Assembly (NCBI RefSeq): GCF_002563925.1
Contig: NZ_PDJD01000001.1
Coordinates: forward strand, 496,001-560,000
Direction: 5' to 3'
Source: Serinibacter salmoneus
GTDB taxonomy: Bacteria > Actinomycetota > Actinomycetes > Actinomycetales > Beutenbergiaceae
Length of the DNA: 64,000 nt
This document shows positions 1 to 8,337 of this stretch, piece after piece (position 1 is the stretch's first letter; each line of letters opens with the position of its first letter). The notes beneath the pieces are model-generated. The model was not told the DNA's origin, made no database searches, and was given only the letters and a program-made list of their open reading frames with translations. A program made the translations under genes and the position numbers.

Positions 1-2
1 CC

Positions 3-1381
3 TCCTCCCGTCAGGGCCTGGGGTCCGCCCGTGCCGAGGCTCAGGCCGGCGCGACCCTGCGGCTGCTGCCGCAGGTGCGGCAGGCCGCCACGACCGGGCA
101 GGTCAGCGAGGGGCACGTGCGTGCGATCAGCAGCGTCCTGGGCGGCCTGGCGCCCGCGGTGCGCGAGGAGTTCGCCTCCCGGGAGGGCATGATCCTGCAA
201 CGTGCCAAGCAGGCCAGCGTCCCGGAGCTGCGGCGGGAACTGCAGGCCCAGGCCGCGGCGTTGGAAGCCGACAAGGCCGACGCCTCCTTCGAGGCCGCTC
301 GCTCCCAGCGGCACCTGCGGCTGCGCCCCCGAGGCGGGGGCCTTGCCCTGGAGGGGTTTCTGGACCCCGTCGCCGGCGCGAAGGTGCGCACCGCCCTGGA
401 GGCACTGACCCCCACCCCCGCCCTGGGGGATACCCGCAGTGGGCAGCAACGACACGCCGATGCCCTGGTGATGCTCGCCGACCACGCCCTCAGCAGCGGT
501 AAGCACAAGCCAGGTGCGCAGGTACGCCCCCACCTGAACATCCTCATCCGGGAAGACACCTGGCTGCTGCTGCGCCACCGCCGCCGACAAGCCACCTGCC
601 CCGGCGCGGCGATCACCCGCGCCAGCAGCAGCGCCTTCACCGCCAGCGGGCTCACCTCACCGCCCCCGTTGGCGCAACTGCTGGATGGGACCCTGATCCC
701 CTACGCCGCCCTGGAGGTCCTGGCATGTGACGCGATGGTGCAGCGCCTCGTGCTGGACCCCACCGGTGCACCCTTGGACATCGGGCGCGCCCAGCGCACC
801 TTCACCGGGGAGCTACGCCGCGCGGTCATGGTCCGCGACCGGCACTGCCAATACCCCGGCTGCACCATGCGCGCCGAATGGTGCGAGGTCCACCACATCC
901 TGGAATGGGACAACCACGGCGACACGTGCCTGGCCAACGGCATCTCCCTGTGCAGCCACCACCATCACGAGACCCACACCCGCCACCTGACCATCACCCG
1001 CACCCCCACCGGATTCACCTTCACGACCCCCACCGGCATCCCCCTGGGCGCCACCACCCGCACCCACGACCACCTCCTGACCCCGCCACCACCGAACACC
1101 AAGCGCCGACCCACCAACCCGAACCACGAGCGCAGGCACACCAACCAACGGCTCGACCCCGGCGATCGGCCCGACCCCGCGGGAAGGCCCGGCGCGGGCG
1201 AGGGCCCAGGATGCCGCGGACCCGCGGGCAGTGGCACCGGAGACAGGCCCGACCCCGCAGGGGGTCCAGCGCCAGGTGGCAGGCCCGACCCCGGAGATGG
1301 GCCCCACGCGGCGGTGACACTGGCCGCGGAGACCCGTGCGGCGACGACCCAGGCGGTGGCAGCGATGCACCTACGAGGTGA
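3..1381 (+). CDS. DUF222 / HNH endonuclease domain protein, 5' end outside window
   Basis: The frame is open from the window edge, so the true start lies upstream; the GTG at 75 is probably internal. The first ~230 codons look like the helical DUF222 region. Nucleotides about 842-990 encode a zinc-type HNH nuclease core: a CxxPGC pair, then CEVHHI, W, D/G, N, LCxxHHxxTH. Such proteins are multicopy, mobile-like genes in actinomycetes with unknown biological role. A Pro/Gly/Asp-rich tail (RPDPAG repeats) follows. The frame has no stop at the expected end and stays open antisense through the DUF389 gene to 2285. A stop in the +2 frame at 1379-1381 is used here as a provisional end, which would need a frameshift in the repetitive tail. 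The family is clear; the 3' end is not. Confidence 0.7.
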
Positions 1382-2369
1382 AGCCCGCCTCGATCCGTTC
1401 GCCCTGCGTCGTCGCGACGACGACCTCGTACCCCGGCGGCACCCGGCCGTCCAGGATCGCCACGAGCTCGTCGATCTCGGGCAGTTCACCCGCCGTACGT
1501 ACGTCCACCACGATGTCGTTGGAATGCACCTGTACCTCGGTCACCCGAGCCGTGGGGTCGTCCTCGAGCCACTGCACGGCGGCCGAGTGCACGCGGTCGG
1601 TGTAGACCGCCAGCAAGTAGGTCAAGGCGGTGTTCGTGGCGAGCGGGATGCCGACCACGACCAGCAACGCGCTGATCGCGAACACCACTCGGCGCTGGGG
1701 TCGCACCACGTGCTCGTTCAGGCGCAGTGCCGTGAACACGAGGGTCCCGGCCAGCACCAGCGCCAGCAGGTTGGAGATGAACAGCGTCAGGGCGCCGACG
1801 GCAAGGCCCCAGGAGCCCTCCCCGAGGCACACCCCGACGACGGCGAGCGGCGGCACCAGCGAGATGGAGATCGCGACACCCGGAAGCACGGCCGCGACGT
1901 CCCGCCGCGCCAACGCGATCGCCCCGGCGAAACCCGTGGCGATCGCGGCGATGAGGTCCAGCAACCCGGGGGAGGTGCGCCCGGCGATCTGCTCGTTCGC
2001 GGTCAGGTTGTAGGTGCCGGGCAGCACCAGGGAGAACGCCACGCCGATGCCGATCACCAACAGCGCCCCGAGCACCGTGAAGTGCACGGAGGATCGCAGC
2101 CCTCCCTGGAGGCGACCCGTCGCAAGGCCGAGCGCGAAGCCCATGATCGGCGTGGAGAGCGGGGCGATGATCATGGCGCCGATCACCGTGGCGGTGGAAT
2201 CCGAGAGCACGCCCGCCGAGGCGATCACCGCGGAGAGGGTGAGCATCGTCCAGTAGGCCGACTTCTTCGGCCGGTGATCCCCTGAGGAGAGGTCGAGGGA
2301 GTCCTTCAGTTCCTCCAGCGTGCGCCGCTGGGCCTCCGGTAGAACATGGCGCAGCACTTGAGCGGCCAT
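1371..2369 (-). CDS. DUF389 family membrane protein
   Basis: A protein of about 332 residues. It has a short cytoplasmic N-terminus, then roughly six hydrophobic segments carrying the DUF389/TIGR00341 signature (IASAGVLSDSTATVIGAMIIAPLSTPIMG), and a soluble C-terminal alpha/beta region. The family is widespread with no proven function; transport has been suggested. I chose the ATG at 2369 because AGAGGA sits about 6 nt before it; an ATG at 2387 adds six residues (MERGPS) and lacks such a site. It converges on the HNH gene and their 3' ends overlap. No operon partner is visible. Confidence 0.85.
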   Translation of the reverse strand: MAAQVLRHVLPEAQRRTLEELKDSLDLSSGDHRPKKSAYWTMLTLSAVIASAGVLSDSTATVIGAMIIAPLSTPIMGFALGLATGRLQGGLRSSVHFTVLGALLVIGIGVAFSLVLPGTYNLTANEQIAGRTSPGLLDLIAAIATGFAGAIALARRDVAAVLPGVAISISLVPPLAVVGVCLGEGSWGLAVGALTLFISNLLALVLAGTLVFTALRLNEHVVRPQRRVVFAISALLVVVGIPLATNTALTYLLAVYTDRVHSAAVQWLEDDPTARVTEVQVHSNDIVVDVRTAGELPEIDELVAILDGRVPPGYEVVVATTQGERIEAGFTS

Positions 2370-2517
2370 CGATGGTCCTCTTTCCATGAGCCCGAGACTC
2401 GGGGGTAGTCAAGGATCTGAGCCTAGGGCGCGGATCCGGCCCGTGCGCGCGGTCGACCTCCCGCGGTAGGCTGTGATGACGTCACCATCCGGTGCCCCGA
2501 CGACGAGGACTGCCACC

Positions 2518-5500
2518 GTGTCTGCTACTCCTACCTCATCCACCACCGATGCCCCCAGCACCGAACTACCGGGCCACGAGAGCCTCGAGGTGCCGGTCGG
2601 CGTGCGCCCGGCGCGGTGGTACGACCGCAACGCCTCCCGCCGCGATCTCTCGGGCACCTGGCGCTTCCGCCTCTTCCCCGAGGCCGCCACCGGCGCCGAT
2701 CCGGCGGACGACGGCGCGGGCTGGGACGAACTGACCGTGCCGGGTCACTGGCAACTCGCGCAGGCGCCCGATGCCTGGCCCTACGGTAAGCCCGCCTACA
2801 CCAACGTGATCTTCCCGATCCCGGTCGATCCGCCCCGGGTTCCCCGCGCCAACCCGACCGGGGAGTACCGCCTCACCTTCGCCGTCGCGCCCGAGGAGAC
2901 CGCCGACGGCCGCCTCGTGCTGCGCTTCGAGGGCGTCGACTCCTGGTTCGAGGTCGCCGTCAACGGGGTGCCGTGCGCCACCTCGCACGGGTCACGGTTG
3001 CCTACCGAGATCGACGTCACCGAGCTCGTTCGCCCGGGGGAGAACCTGCTGGCGGTGCGCGTGACGCAATGGTCCGCGCAGACCTACGTGGAGGACCAGG
3101 ACCAGTGGTGGCTGTCTGGGATCTTCCGCGAGGTCACCCTGGAGCACCGACCCGCCGGCGGCATCGAGCACGTCGAGGTCAGCGCCGAGTACGACCACGT
3201 CTCCGGCCTCGGCACCCTGCGCATCAGTGCGGAGACGACCGACGCCGCACAGGCCCCCGTCGTGCGTGTGCCCGAGCTCGGCCTCGAGGTGAGCGCCGGG
3301 GAGCAGGTGAGCGTCGCCGTCGAGCCCTGGAGCGCGGAGACGCCCCGCCTGTACACCGCCACGGTGTCCACGCCCGCGGAGACCGTCCAGGTCCGGATCG
3401 GGTTCCGCACGATCGCCATCACCGACGGCGTGTTCACCGTCAACGGCGCCCCGGTGAAGCTCTACGGCGTGAACCGGCACGAGTTCGAGCCCACGCGCGG
3501 GCGCGCGGTCACCGCGGAGACCATGCTGCAGGACGTCCTGCTGATGAAGCGGCACCACGTCAACGCGGTGCGCACCAGTCACTACCCGCCGCACCCGGCC
3601 TTCCTCGAACTGTGTGACGCCTACGGGCTGTACGTCATCGACGAGAACGACCTGGAGACCCACGGCTTCGAGTTGCAGGGCTGGCGCGGCAACCCCACCG
3701 ACGACCCCGCGTGGACCCCGCTGCTGGTGGACCGGGTGACCCGGATGGTGCGGCGCGATGCCCACCACCCCAGCATCATCATGTGGTCGCTGGGGAACGA
3801 GGCGGGCACGGGGCGCAACCTGGCCGCGATGGCGGAGGCGATCCGTGGCCTGGACGACTCCCGACCGCTGCACTACGAGGGCGACTGGTCCAGTGAGCAC
3901 GTGGACGTCTACTCCCGGATGTACGCCTCCACCCACGAGGTGGCGCTGATCGGCCGCGGCGAGGAGCCCGCCCTCGGCGACGGCGAGTTGGACGCGCGCC
4001 GCCGCGCGATGCCGTTCATGCAGTGCGAGTACGTGCACGCGATGGGCAACGGCCCCGGCGGCTTCACCGACTACGACGACCTCTTCGAGGCCCACCCGCG
4101 CCTGATGGGTGGGTTCGTGTGGGAGTGGATCGACCACGGGATCGCCACCCGTGCCGCCGACGGCACGCCCTCCTTCGGCTACGGCGGCGACTTCGGGGAG
4201 GAACTGCACGACGGCTCCTTCATCGTGGACGGGCTCCTGCTGCCCGACCGCACGCCCTCGCCCGGGATGGTCGAGATGGCGGCCGTGTACGCCCCGATCC
4301 GCATCGAGGCGATCGAGCAGCTCCCAGGCACGATCGAGGTGCGCAACCGGTACGCCTTCCGCAGCACCGAGCACGTCGCGCTGACATGGGCGCTGCTGGC
4401 CGACGGCGAGGAGCTCGCCACGGGCGAGGTCGACGCCGAGGTCATCGCACCGGGCGAGTCGCTGCTGCTGACCCCGGAGGCGGTCGGCGCCGAGATCCCC
4501 CTAATGCCGGAGGGGCCGGCCGTGTGGTGGCGGATGTGGGCGCAGGTGCGTCCCGAGTCGCGCGCCGAGTGGGAGCCGGAGGACTTCGTGCTCGGGGCCG
4601 GGCAGGTCATGCTCAGCCCGCATGCCGGGCTGGAGACGCCGACCGGTGAGGTGGTCGCGCTGGCCGACGGCTGGCAGGTGGGCCCGGTGCGACTGGACGG
4701 CGCGGGCCGGCCGGTCAGCATCGGCGACACCGCCGTCGCGGACTCCCGCATCGATGCCTGGCGCGCCCGCACCGACAACGACCGGCGGCCCGGCGGGCAG
4801 ACCGGGGGCGAGGTCGTACCGATACCCGCCGACGGCGAGGTCTGGGAACGGGCGGGGCTGTCCCGACTGCACGAGCGGCTGGACGACGCCGGACTGGTGG
4901 CCGGGGCGCTGGTGGTCACCGGGCGTACCGCCGGGGCCGGGACCGACTGCGGACTCGCCGTGCGCTACACCTGGCGCGTCGTGGACGAGCGCACCGCGGA
5001 GGTGAGCGTGAGTGTGGTGCCCGACGGTGTGTGGCCGGGTCCCGTGGCTCGGCTGGGCTGGTGGCTGGCGCTGGAGCAGGCAGAGGCCGGTTCGGTCGCG
5101 GTGGAGTGGGTCGGGCAGGGGCCGGGGGAGTCCTATGCGGACTCGACCCGGGCGGCGCTGCACGGGCGCTACGCCCACACGGTCGATGAGCTCCAGACCA
5201 CCTACTCGGTGCCGCAGGAGAACGGCGCCCGGCGCGGCGTGACCCAGGTGCGCCTGGGTCTGGCGGGCGGCGACCTCGAGCTGGAGGTCGGCGACGTCAC
5301 CCTGGGCACGCGCGTGATCGAGGGCGCCGAGTTCAGCGCACGGCCGTGGTCGGATGGGGCCCTGGACGCCGCCGCGCACCCGCACGAGGTGGCGCCCGAC
5401 GGGCTGCTGCACCTGCACCTGGATGCCGCGCAGCACGGCTTGGGGACCGCCGCGTGTGGCCCCGGCGTGCTGCCGAACGCGGCGCTGCGACCGGCGCCGG

Positions 5501-5547
5501 CCACGATCCAGCTCCGTCTGCGCACTCCCGGTGGATGGCAGCGATGA
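2518..5547 (+). CDS. lacZ: Beta-galactosidase, glycoside hydrolase family 2 (LacZ type)
   Basis: About 1009 residues, the size of E. coli LacZ (1023). It hydrolyses terminal beta-galactosides such as lactose and is cytoplasmic, with no signal peptide. Visible domains are the jelly-roll sugar-binding domain (GTWRFRLFP...PGHWQL), an Ig-like domain, the TIM barrel, and the C-terminal Bgal_small_N domain. The barrel has WSLGNEAG (acid/base Glu428) and CEYVHAMGN (nucleophile Glu504). The GTG at 2518 is preferred because CGAGGA lies 8 nt upstream. Earlier GTG/ATG codons at 2473/2476 lie directly against a TAGGCT -10-like box at 2466-2471, which would place transcription start near 2478. No sugar transporter or regulator gene adjoins it, so induction cannot be inferred from context. 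Confidence 0.93.
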   Translation: MSATPTSSTTDAPSTELPGHESLEVPVGVRPARWYDRNASRRDLSGTWRFRLFPEAATGADPADDGAGWDELTVPGHWQLAQAPDAWPYGKPAYTNVIFPIPVDPPRVPRANPTGEYRLTFAVAPEETADGRLVLRFEGVDSWFEVAVNGVPCATSHGSRLPTEIDVTELVRPGENLLAVRVTQWSAQTYVEDQDQWWLSGIFREVTLEHRPAGGIEHVEVSAEYDHVSGLGTLRISAETTDAAQAPVVRVPELGLEVSAGEQVSVAVEPWSAETPRLYTATVSTPAETVQVRIGFRTIAITDGVFTVNGAPVKLYGVNRHEFEPTRGRAVTAETMLQDVLLMKRHHVNAVRTSHYPPHPAFLELCDAYGLYVIDENDLETHGFELQGWRGNPTDDPAWTPLLVDRVTRMVRRDAHHPSIIMWSLGNEAGTGRNLAAMAEAIRGLDDSRPLHYEGDWSSEHVDVYSRMYASTHEVALIGRGEEPALGDGELDARRRAMPFMQCEYVHAMGNGPGGFTDYDDLFEAHPRLMGGFVWEWIDHGIATRAADGTPSFGYGGDFGEELHDGSFIVDGLLLPDRTPSPGMVEMAAVYAPIRIEAIEQLPGTIEVRNRYAFRSTEHVALTWALLADGEELATGEVDAEVIAPGESLLLTPEAVGAEIPLMPEGPAVWWRMWAQVRPESRAEWEPEDFVLGAGQVMLSPHAGLETPTGEVVALADGWQVGPVRLDGAGRPVSIGDTAVADSRIDAWRARTDNDRRPGGQTGGEVVPIPADGEVWERAGLSRLHERLDDAGLVAGALVVTGRTAGAGTDCGLAVRYTWRVVDERTAEVSVSVVPDGVWPGPVARLGWWLALEQAEAGSVAVEWVGQGPGESYADSTRAALHGRYAHTVDELQTTYSVPQENGARRGVTQVRLGLAGGDLELEVGDVTLGTRVIEGAEFSARPWSDGALDAAAHPHEVAPDGLLHLHLDAAQHGLGTAACGPGVLPNAALRPAPATIQLRLRTPGGWQR

Positions 5548-5762
5548 CTGACCTCGCCCGGGTGCTCCCGGTGCCTGACCCGCCGCGCAACGCCGTCACG
5601 GGTTGGGCCCGGGAGCGCCTGCGAGCGCTGTGTAGTGCGGATCTGAGCGACTACCTCGAGCTGGTCGACACGTACGGCGGGATCGTGATCGGTGACTTCA
5701 TCTGGCTAATCCTCCCCGGCGACTTGCCGATCGAGGAGCGCACCACCGTCGAGCCGTATTAG
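5544..5762 (+). CDS. Short SUKH/SMI1-KNR4-like fragment, 72 residues
   Basis: The ATG overlaps the lacZ stop (ATGA), so translation is probably coupled. The sequence has a Leu/Asp-rich start helix and the YLELVDTYGG...FIWLILPGD pattern, which resembles the first third of SUKH (SMI1/KNR4) domains, the immunity-protein fold of polymorphic toxin systems. Normal SUKH proteins are about 130-180 residues; this stops just after the second conserved strand, and only 46 bp remain before the next gene. No toxin gene is visible. It could be a remnant, a coupled small protein or chance. The family match is by eye only. Confidence 0.4.
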   Translation: MTDLARVLPVPDPPRNAVTGWARERLRALCSADLSDYLELVDTYGGIVIGDFIWLILPGDLPIEERTTVEPY

Positions 5763-5808
5763 CGCAGTAGGTGGGTGCCAGGAGGCGCAGCCGCGAGACG
5801 TCCGTGGC

Positions 5809-6669
5809 CTACGGCATGCGCAGAAGGTGCCCGTGGGCGTCCTTGGGCAGGTACGGATCGGAGACGGCGGAGACGGACAGGGAGTCCAGCCGCAGCCACG
5901 CGCCGTGACTGGTCAGGAAGGCGGTGTCGGCGGCGTCGCGGCCGGTGGCGATCCGGGCCAAGGACTGGCGGGGTGCCAGGCGGGTGCCGTCGATCACGTG
6001 CCAGGCGCCGTTCACCCAGGCCTCGGCCACGGCGTGGAAGTCCATCGGGTCCAGGCCCGGGGCGTACACGGCCGCGACGCGGGCGGGGATGTCCAGGGCG
6101 CGCAGCATCGCGACCACCACGTGCGCGAAGTCGCGGCAGACGCCCTGCCGCGCCAGGAGGCACTCCACCGCGCCGTCGGTCACGCGACTGAAGCCGGGGG
6201 TGTAGGAGAGGTACTCCCACACCCAGTGGCCCACCGCGAGCACGAGTTCCTCGCCCGAGAGGCCGGGGAACTCCGCCTTCGCCATGCCCATCAGGCGGTC
6301 GGCCTCGGCGTACCGGCTGGGTCGCAGGTACATCAGCAGGTCCACCGGTCCGCCGGCCTCGCCGATGATCTCGGTGCCGTCCTCGTCGTCGTGCGCGGCG
6401 TCGATCTCGTCCCACGTGGACTCCACCGTGGCCCGGTAGCGCAGGCTCAGCGGGGTCCCGGAGAGCTCCGGTGCGACCTCGAGCGCGTGGATGACGCCGT
6501 GGTGCGCGGTCGGGATCTCCTCGGGGACCACCTCCTCGTCCCCCACGCGCAGGGTCAGCTCCTCGGTGATGCGCAGCCCGGGCACCCGGGCGAGGGCGAC
6601 CATGAAGGCCAGGGAGGCAGCGCCGTCGCCCAGGGTCAGGTCGATGGCGGAGGTGACATGGCGAAGCAC
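5809..6669 (-). CDS. Transglutaminase-like family protein
   Basis: A 286-residue cytoplasmic protein. The first ~130 residues form the bacterial transglutaminase N-terminal beta domain. The core follows with catalytic Cys178 in QGVCRDFAH, His212 in DFHAVAEAW and Asp227 in HVIDGTRL, the Cys-His-Asp triad of papain-like transglutaminase/protease domains. Family members may cleave or crosslink peptides; the substrate is unknown. The ATG at 6669 is the first in frame. It is transcribed divergently from the 6739 gene with only 69 bp between, so the two promoters must be compact or overlapping. Confidence 0.85.
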   Translation of the reverse strand: MLRHVTSAIDLTLGDGAASLAFMVALARVPGLRITEELTLRVGDEEVVPEEIPTAHHGVIHALEVAPELSGTPLSLRYRATVESTWDEIDAAHDDEDGTEIIGEAGGPVDLLMYLRPSRYAEADRLMGMAKAEFPGLSGEELVLAVGHWVWEYLSYTPGFSRVTDGAVECLLARQGVCRDFAHVVVAMLRALDIPARVAAVYAPGLDPMDFHAVAEAWVNGAWHVIDGTRLAPRQSLARIATGRDAADTAFLTSHGAWLRLDSLSVSAVSDPYLPKDAHGHLLRMP

Positions 6670-6738
6670 CCCCCGAGCCTACGGGGCGTCCGGGCCTCGC
6701 CACAGGGGGTCGCGGCACACAGGGGTGACAATGGGGTG

Positions 6739-7371
6739 ATGCACGACGGCGCACACCGGCCCAGGCGTCCGGCCTCCCTGGACCCGATCGAGGCCGCAGA
6801 ACTCCCGGGCGGGGTGGACCCCGCCGACCGGGTGCAGGTCGCCCACGTCACGGCGCAGGCCGTGGTCTCCCGCGAGGGTGACCTGGATCCCGAGGTGGTG
6901 CGCCGGGTGGTCACACTGGTGGACACCGAGGGCCTGGAGGTGGTGGCGGCGCTGTGGGCGGATGCGACGCCGCACTCCCTGCCCGGCGCGCTGTGGCGGC
7001 TGTACGCCATGAGGGAGTGGATACGCACCGATCCTCGGGAGGTCGCCGAGGCCTACGGGCTGGGGGCGCAGCGCGCCGTCGTCGCGGACGCGGTGGCGGG
7101 CGTCGCCTCGCCACCGGGACCCGCGGAGGTGGCGGACCTGGCCGATGCCGTGCTCTCCGGGGCGGTGACCTCCGACCTCGACGTGGCCCTGGACCGGGCC
7201 GCGGCCTTCTACCGCGTGGTCGCCACCGGGGCCGCGCTGGGGGCCGATCTGCATGGTCTGCCGCACGGCGAGCAGGCGCGCGAGACGACCGAGCGAGCGG
7301 GGCGCCTGGCGCGCACCGCCACCGAGTTGCAGACGGCGGCACGCGCCGCCCGGGCGGGAGTACTGGAATGA
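6739..7371 (+). CDS. Conserved-looking protein of unknown function upstream of mshD
   Basis: 210 residues, soluble, Ala/Val/Asp/Glu-rich, with no motif I recognise. Charged helices dominate (EVVRRVVTLVDTEGLEVVAALW, LWRLYAMREWIRTDPREVA), and the C-terminus is a long amphipathic Ala/Arg helix. ATG 6739 was chosen; GTG 6736 is the alternative. A longer in-frame extension back to 5827 is only the antisense of the transglutaminase gene. The stop overlaps the mshD start (ATGA), so both are probably made from one mRNA, which suggests but does not prove a link with mycothiol. Confidence 0.7.
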   Translation: MHDGAHRPRRPASLDPIEAAELPGGVDPADRVQVAHVTAQAVVSREGDLDPEVVRRVVTLVDTEGLEVVAALWADATPHSLPGALWRLYAMREWIRTDPREVAEAYGLGAQRAVVADAVAGVASPPGPAEVADLADAVLSGAVTSDLDVALDRAAAFYRVVATGAALGADLHGLPHGEQARETTERAGRLARTATELQTAARAARAGVLE

Positions 7372-8267
7372 GCGGGGCCGAGGCGAGCATCGAGGTGGCG
7401 GAGGCTCTTGCGCTGGCCGCACGGGTGGCCGAGCACGACGGCGTGGCCGCGCTCTCGGAGGACCACCGCCTGGCGCTGGAGGGCGGCAGGCCCGGGCACC
7501 TGGCGTGGCGCGGTGGGGACGGGGCCCTGGTGGCCCTCGCGGCACGGGCGCACGACGCCGTGGAGCTCATGGTCGACCCCGCCCATCGCCGCCTGGGGTG
7601 GGGTAGCCAGGCGCTGGGGGAGGTGCTCGCCGAGGAGCCCGAGACGCGGTTGTGGGCACACGGTGATCTGCCCGGTGCGCGTGCGCTGGCCGCCAGTGCC
7701 GGCCTGCGGCCGGTCCGTGAACTGTTGAAGATGTCCCGTGCACTGGGGGAGGCGCAGGCACGCGAGGGCGGTGCCGTGGATGCAGCGGACGGTGTCACCC
7801 TGGACCTGGTCGCGCTCGATGAGGCGACCGACCCCGACCGCCATCGCGCGCTGTGGCTGGACCTCAACCGGCGCGCGTTCGCCGACCATCCCGAGCAGGG
7901 CCGGTGGGGCCAGGACGACCTCGCGGCCCGAGAGGCGGAGGCGTGGTTCGAACCCGCCCTGATGTGGCTGGCCTACCCACGCAGCGCCAGCGGCGAGGTG
8001 GCGCCGCGACCCGCGGCCAGCGTGTGGGTGAAGGCGGAGGCACCGCAGCGCGCCGAGATCTACGTCCTCGCGGTCGACCCCGAGCAGGCCGGGCGACGGG
8101 TGGGCACCCGGGTGCTCGCGGAGGCCCTCGCGCAGGTCGCGCGGCGTGGCTGGCGCGAGGTGGAACTGTACGTGGACGGCGCAAATCTGGCCGCGGTCCG
8201 CCTCTACGAGGGACAGGGATTCGCGGTGGAAACGCGGGATGTCCAGTACGTGGCGGCGACCGGGTGA
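7368..8267 (+). CDS. mshD: Mycothiol synthase (cysteinyl-GlcN-Ins acetyltransferase)
   Basis: 299 residues made of two GNAT domains, as in MshD. It catalyses the last mycothiol step, acetyl-CoA-dependent acetylation of Cys-GlcN-Ins. The N-terminal half is a degenerate GNAT (VDPAHRRLGWGSQAL). The C-terminal half has the family signature LNRRAFADHPEQG, the acetyl-CoA loop VDPEQAGRRVGTRVL, and the closing strand ELYVDGANLAAVRLYEGQGF. The ATG overlaps the stop of the upstream unknown gene. Mycothiol is the main low-molecular-weight thiol of actinomycetes, so this gene helps place the organism. Confidence 0.9.
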   Translation: MSGAEASIEVAEALALAARVAEHDGVAALSEDHRLALEGGRPGHLAWRGGDGALVALAARAHDAVELMVDPAHRRLGWGSQALGEVLAEEPETRLWAHGDLPGARALAASAGLRPVRELLKMSRALGEAQAREGGAVDAADGVTLDLVALDEATDPDRHRALWLDLNRRAFADHPEQGRWGQDDLAAREAEAWFEPALMWLAYPRSASGEVAPRPAASVWVKAEAPQRAEIYVLAVDPEQAGRRVGTRVLAEALAQVARRGWREVELYVDGANLAAVRLYEGQGFAVETRDVQYVAATG

Positions 8268-8337
8268 GCAGGTGACCAGGCGGTGCCGGGTGCGTTCCGT
8301 CGTCGCATTCCCGGCGGTGGGGTGACACGATAGCCCC

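Noticed and set aside
878-1381. Separate 167-codon gene in the +2 frame
   Set aside because: It has no start signal and its sequence is a frame-shifted reading of the HNH region; only its stop is of interest as a possible true end after an indel.
2992-4374. 460-codon minus-strand frame inside lacZ
   Set aside because: It is antisense to conserved lacZ catalytic regions and encodes no recognisable protein; long antisense frames are expected at this GC content.
5827-6738. Upstream extension of the 6739 gene
   Set aside because: It runs antisense through the transglutaminase gene, which has a full catalytic triad.
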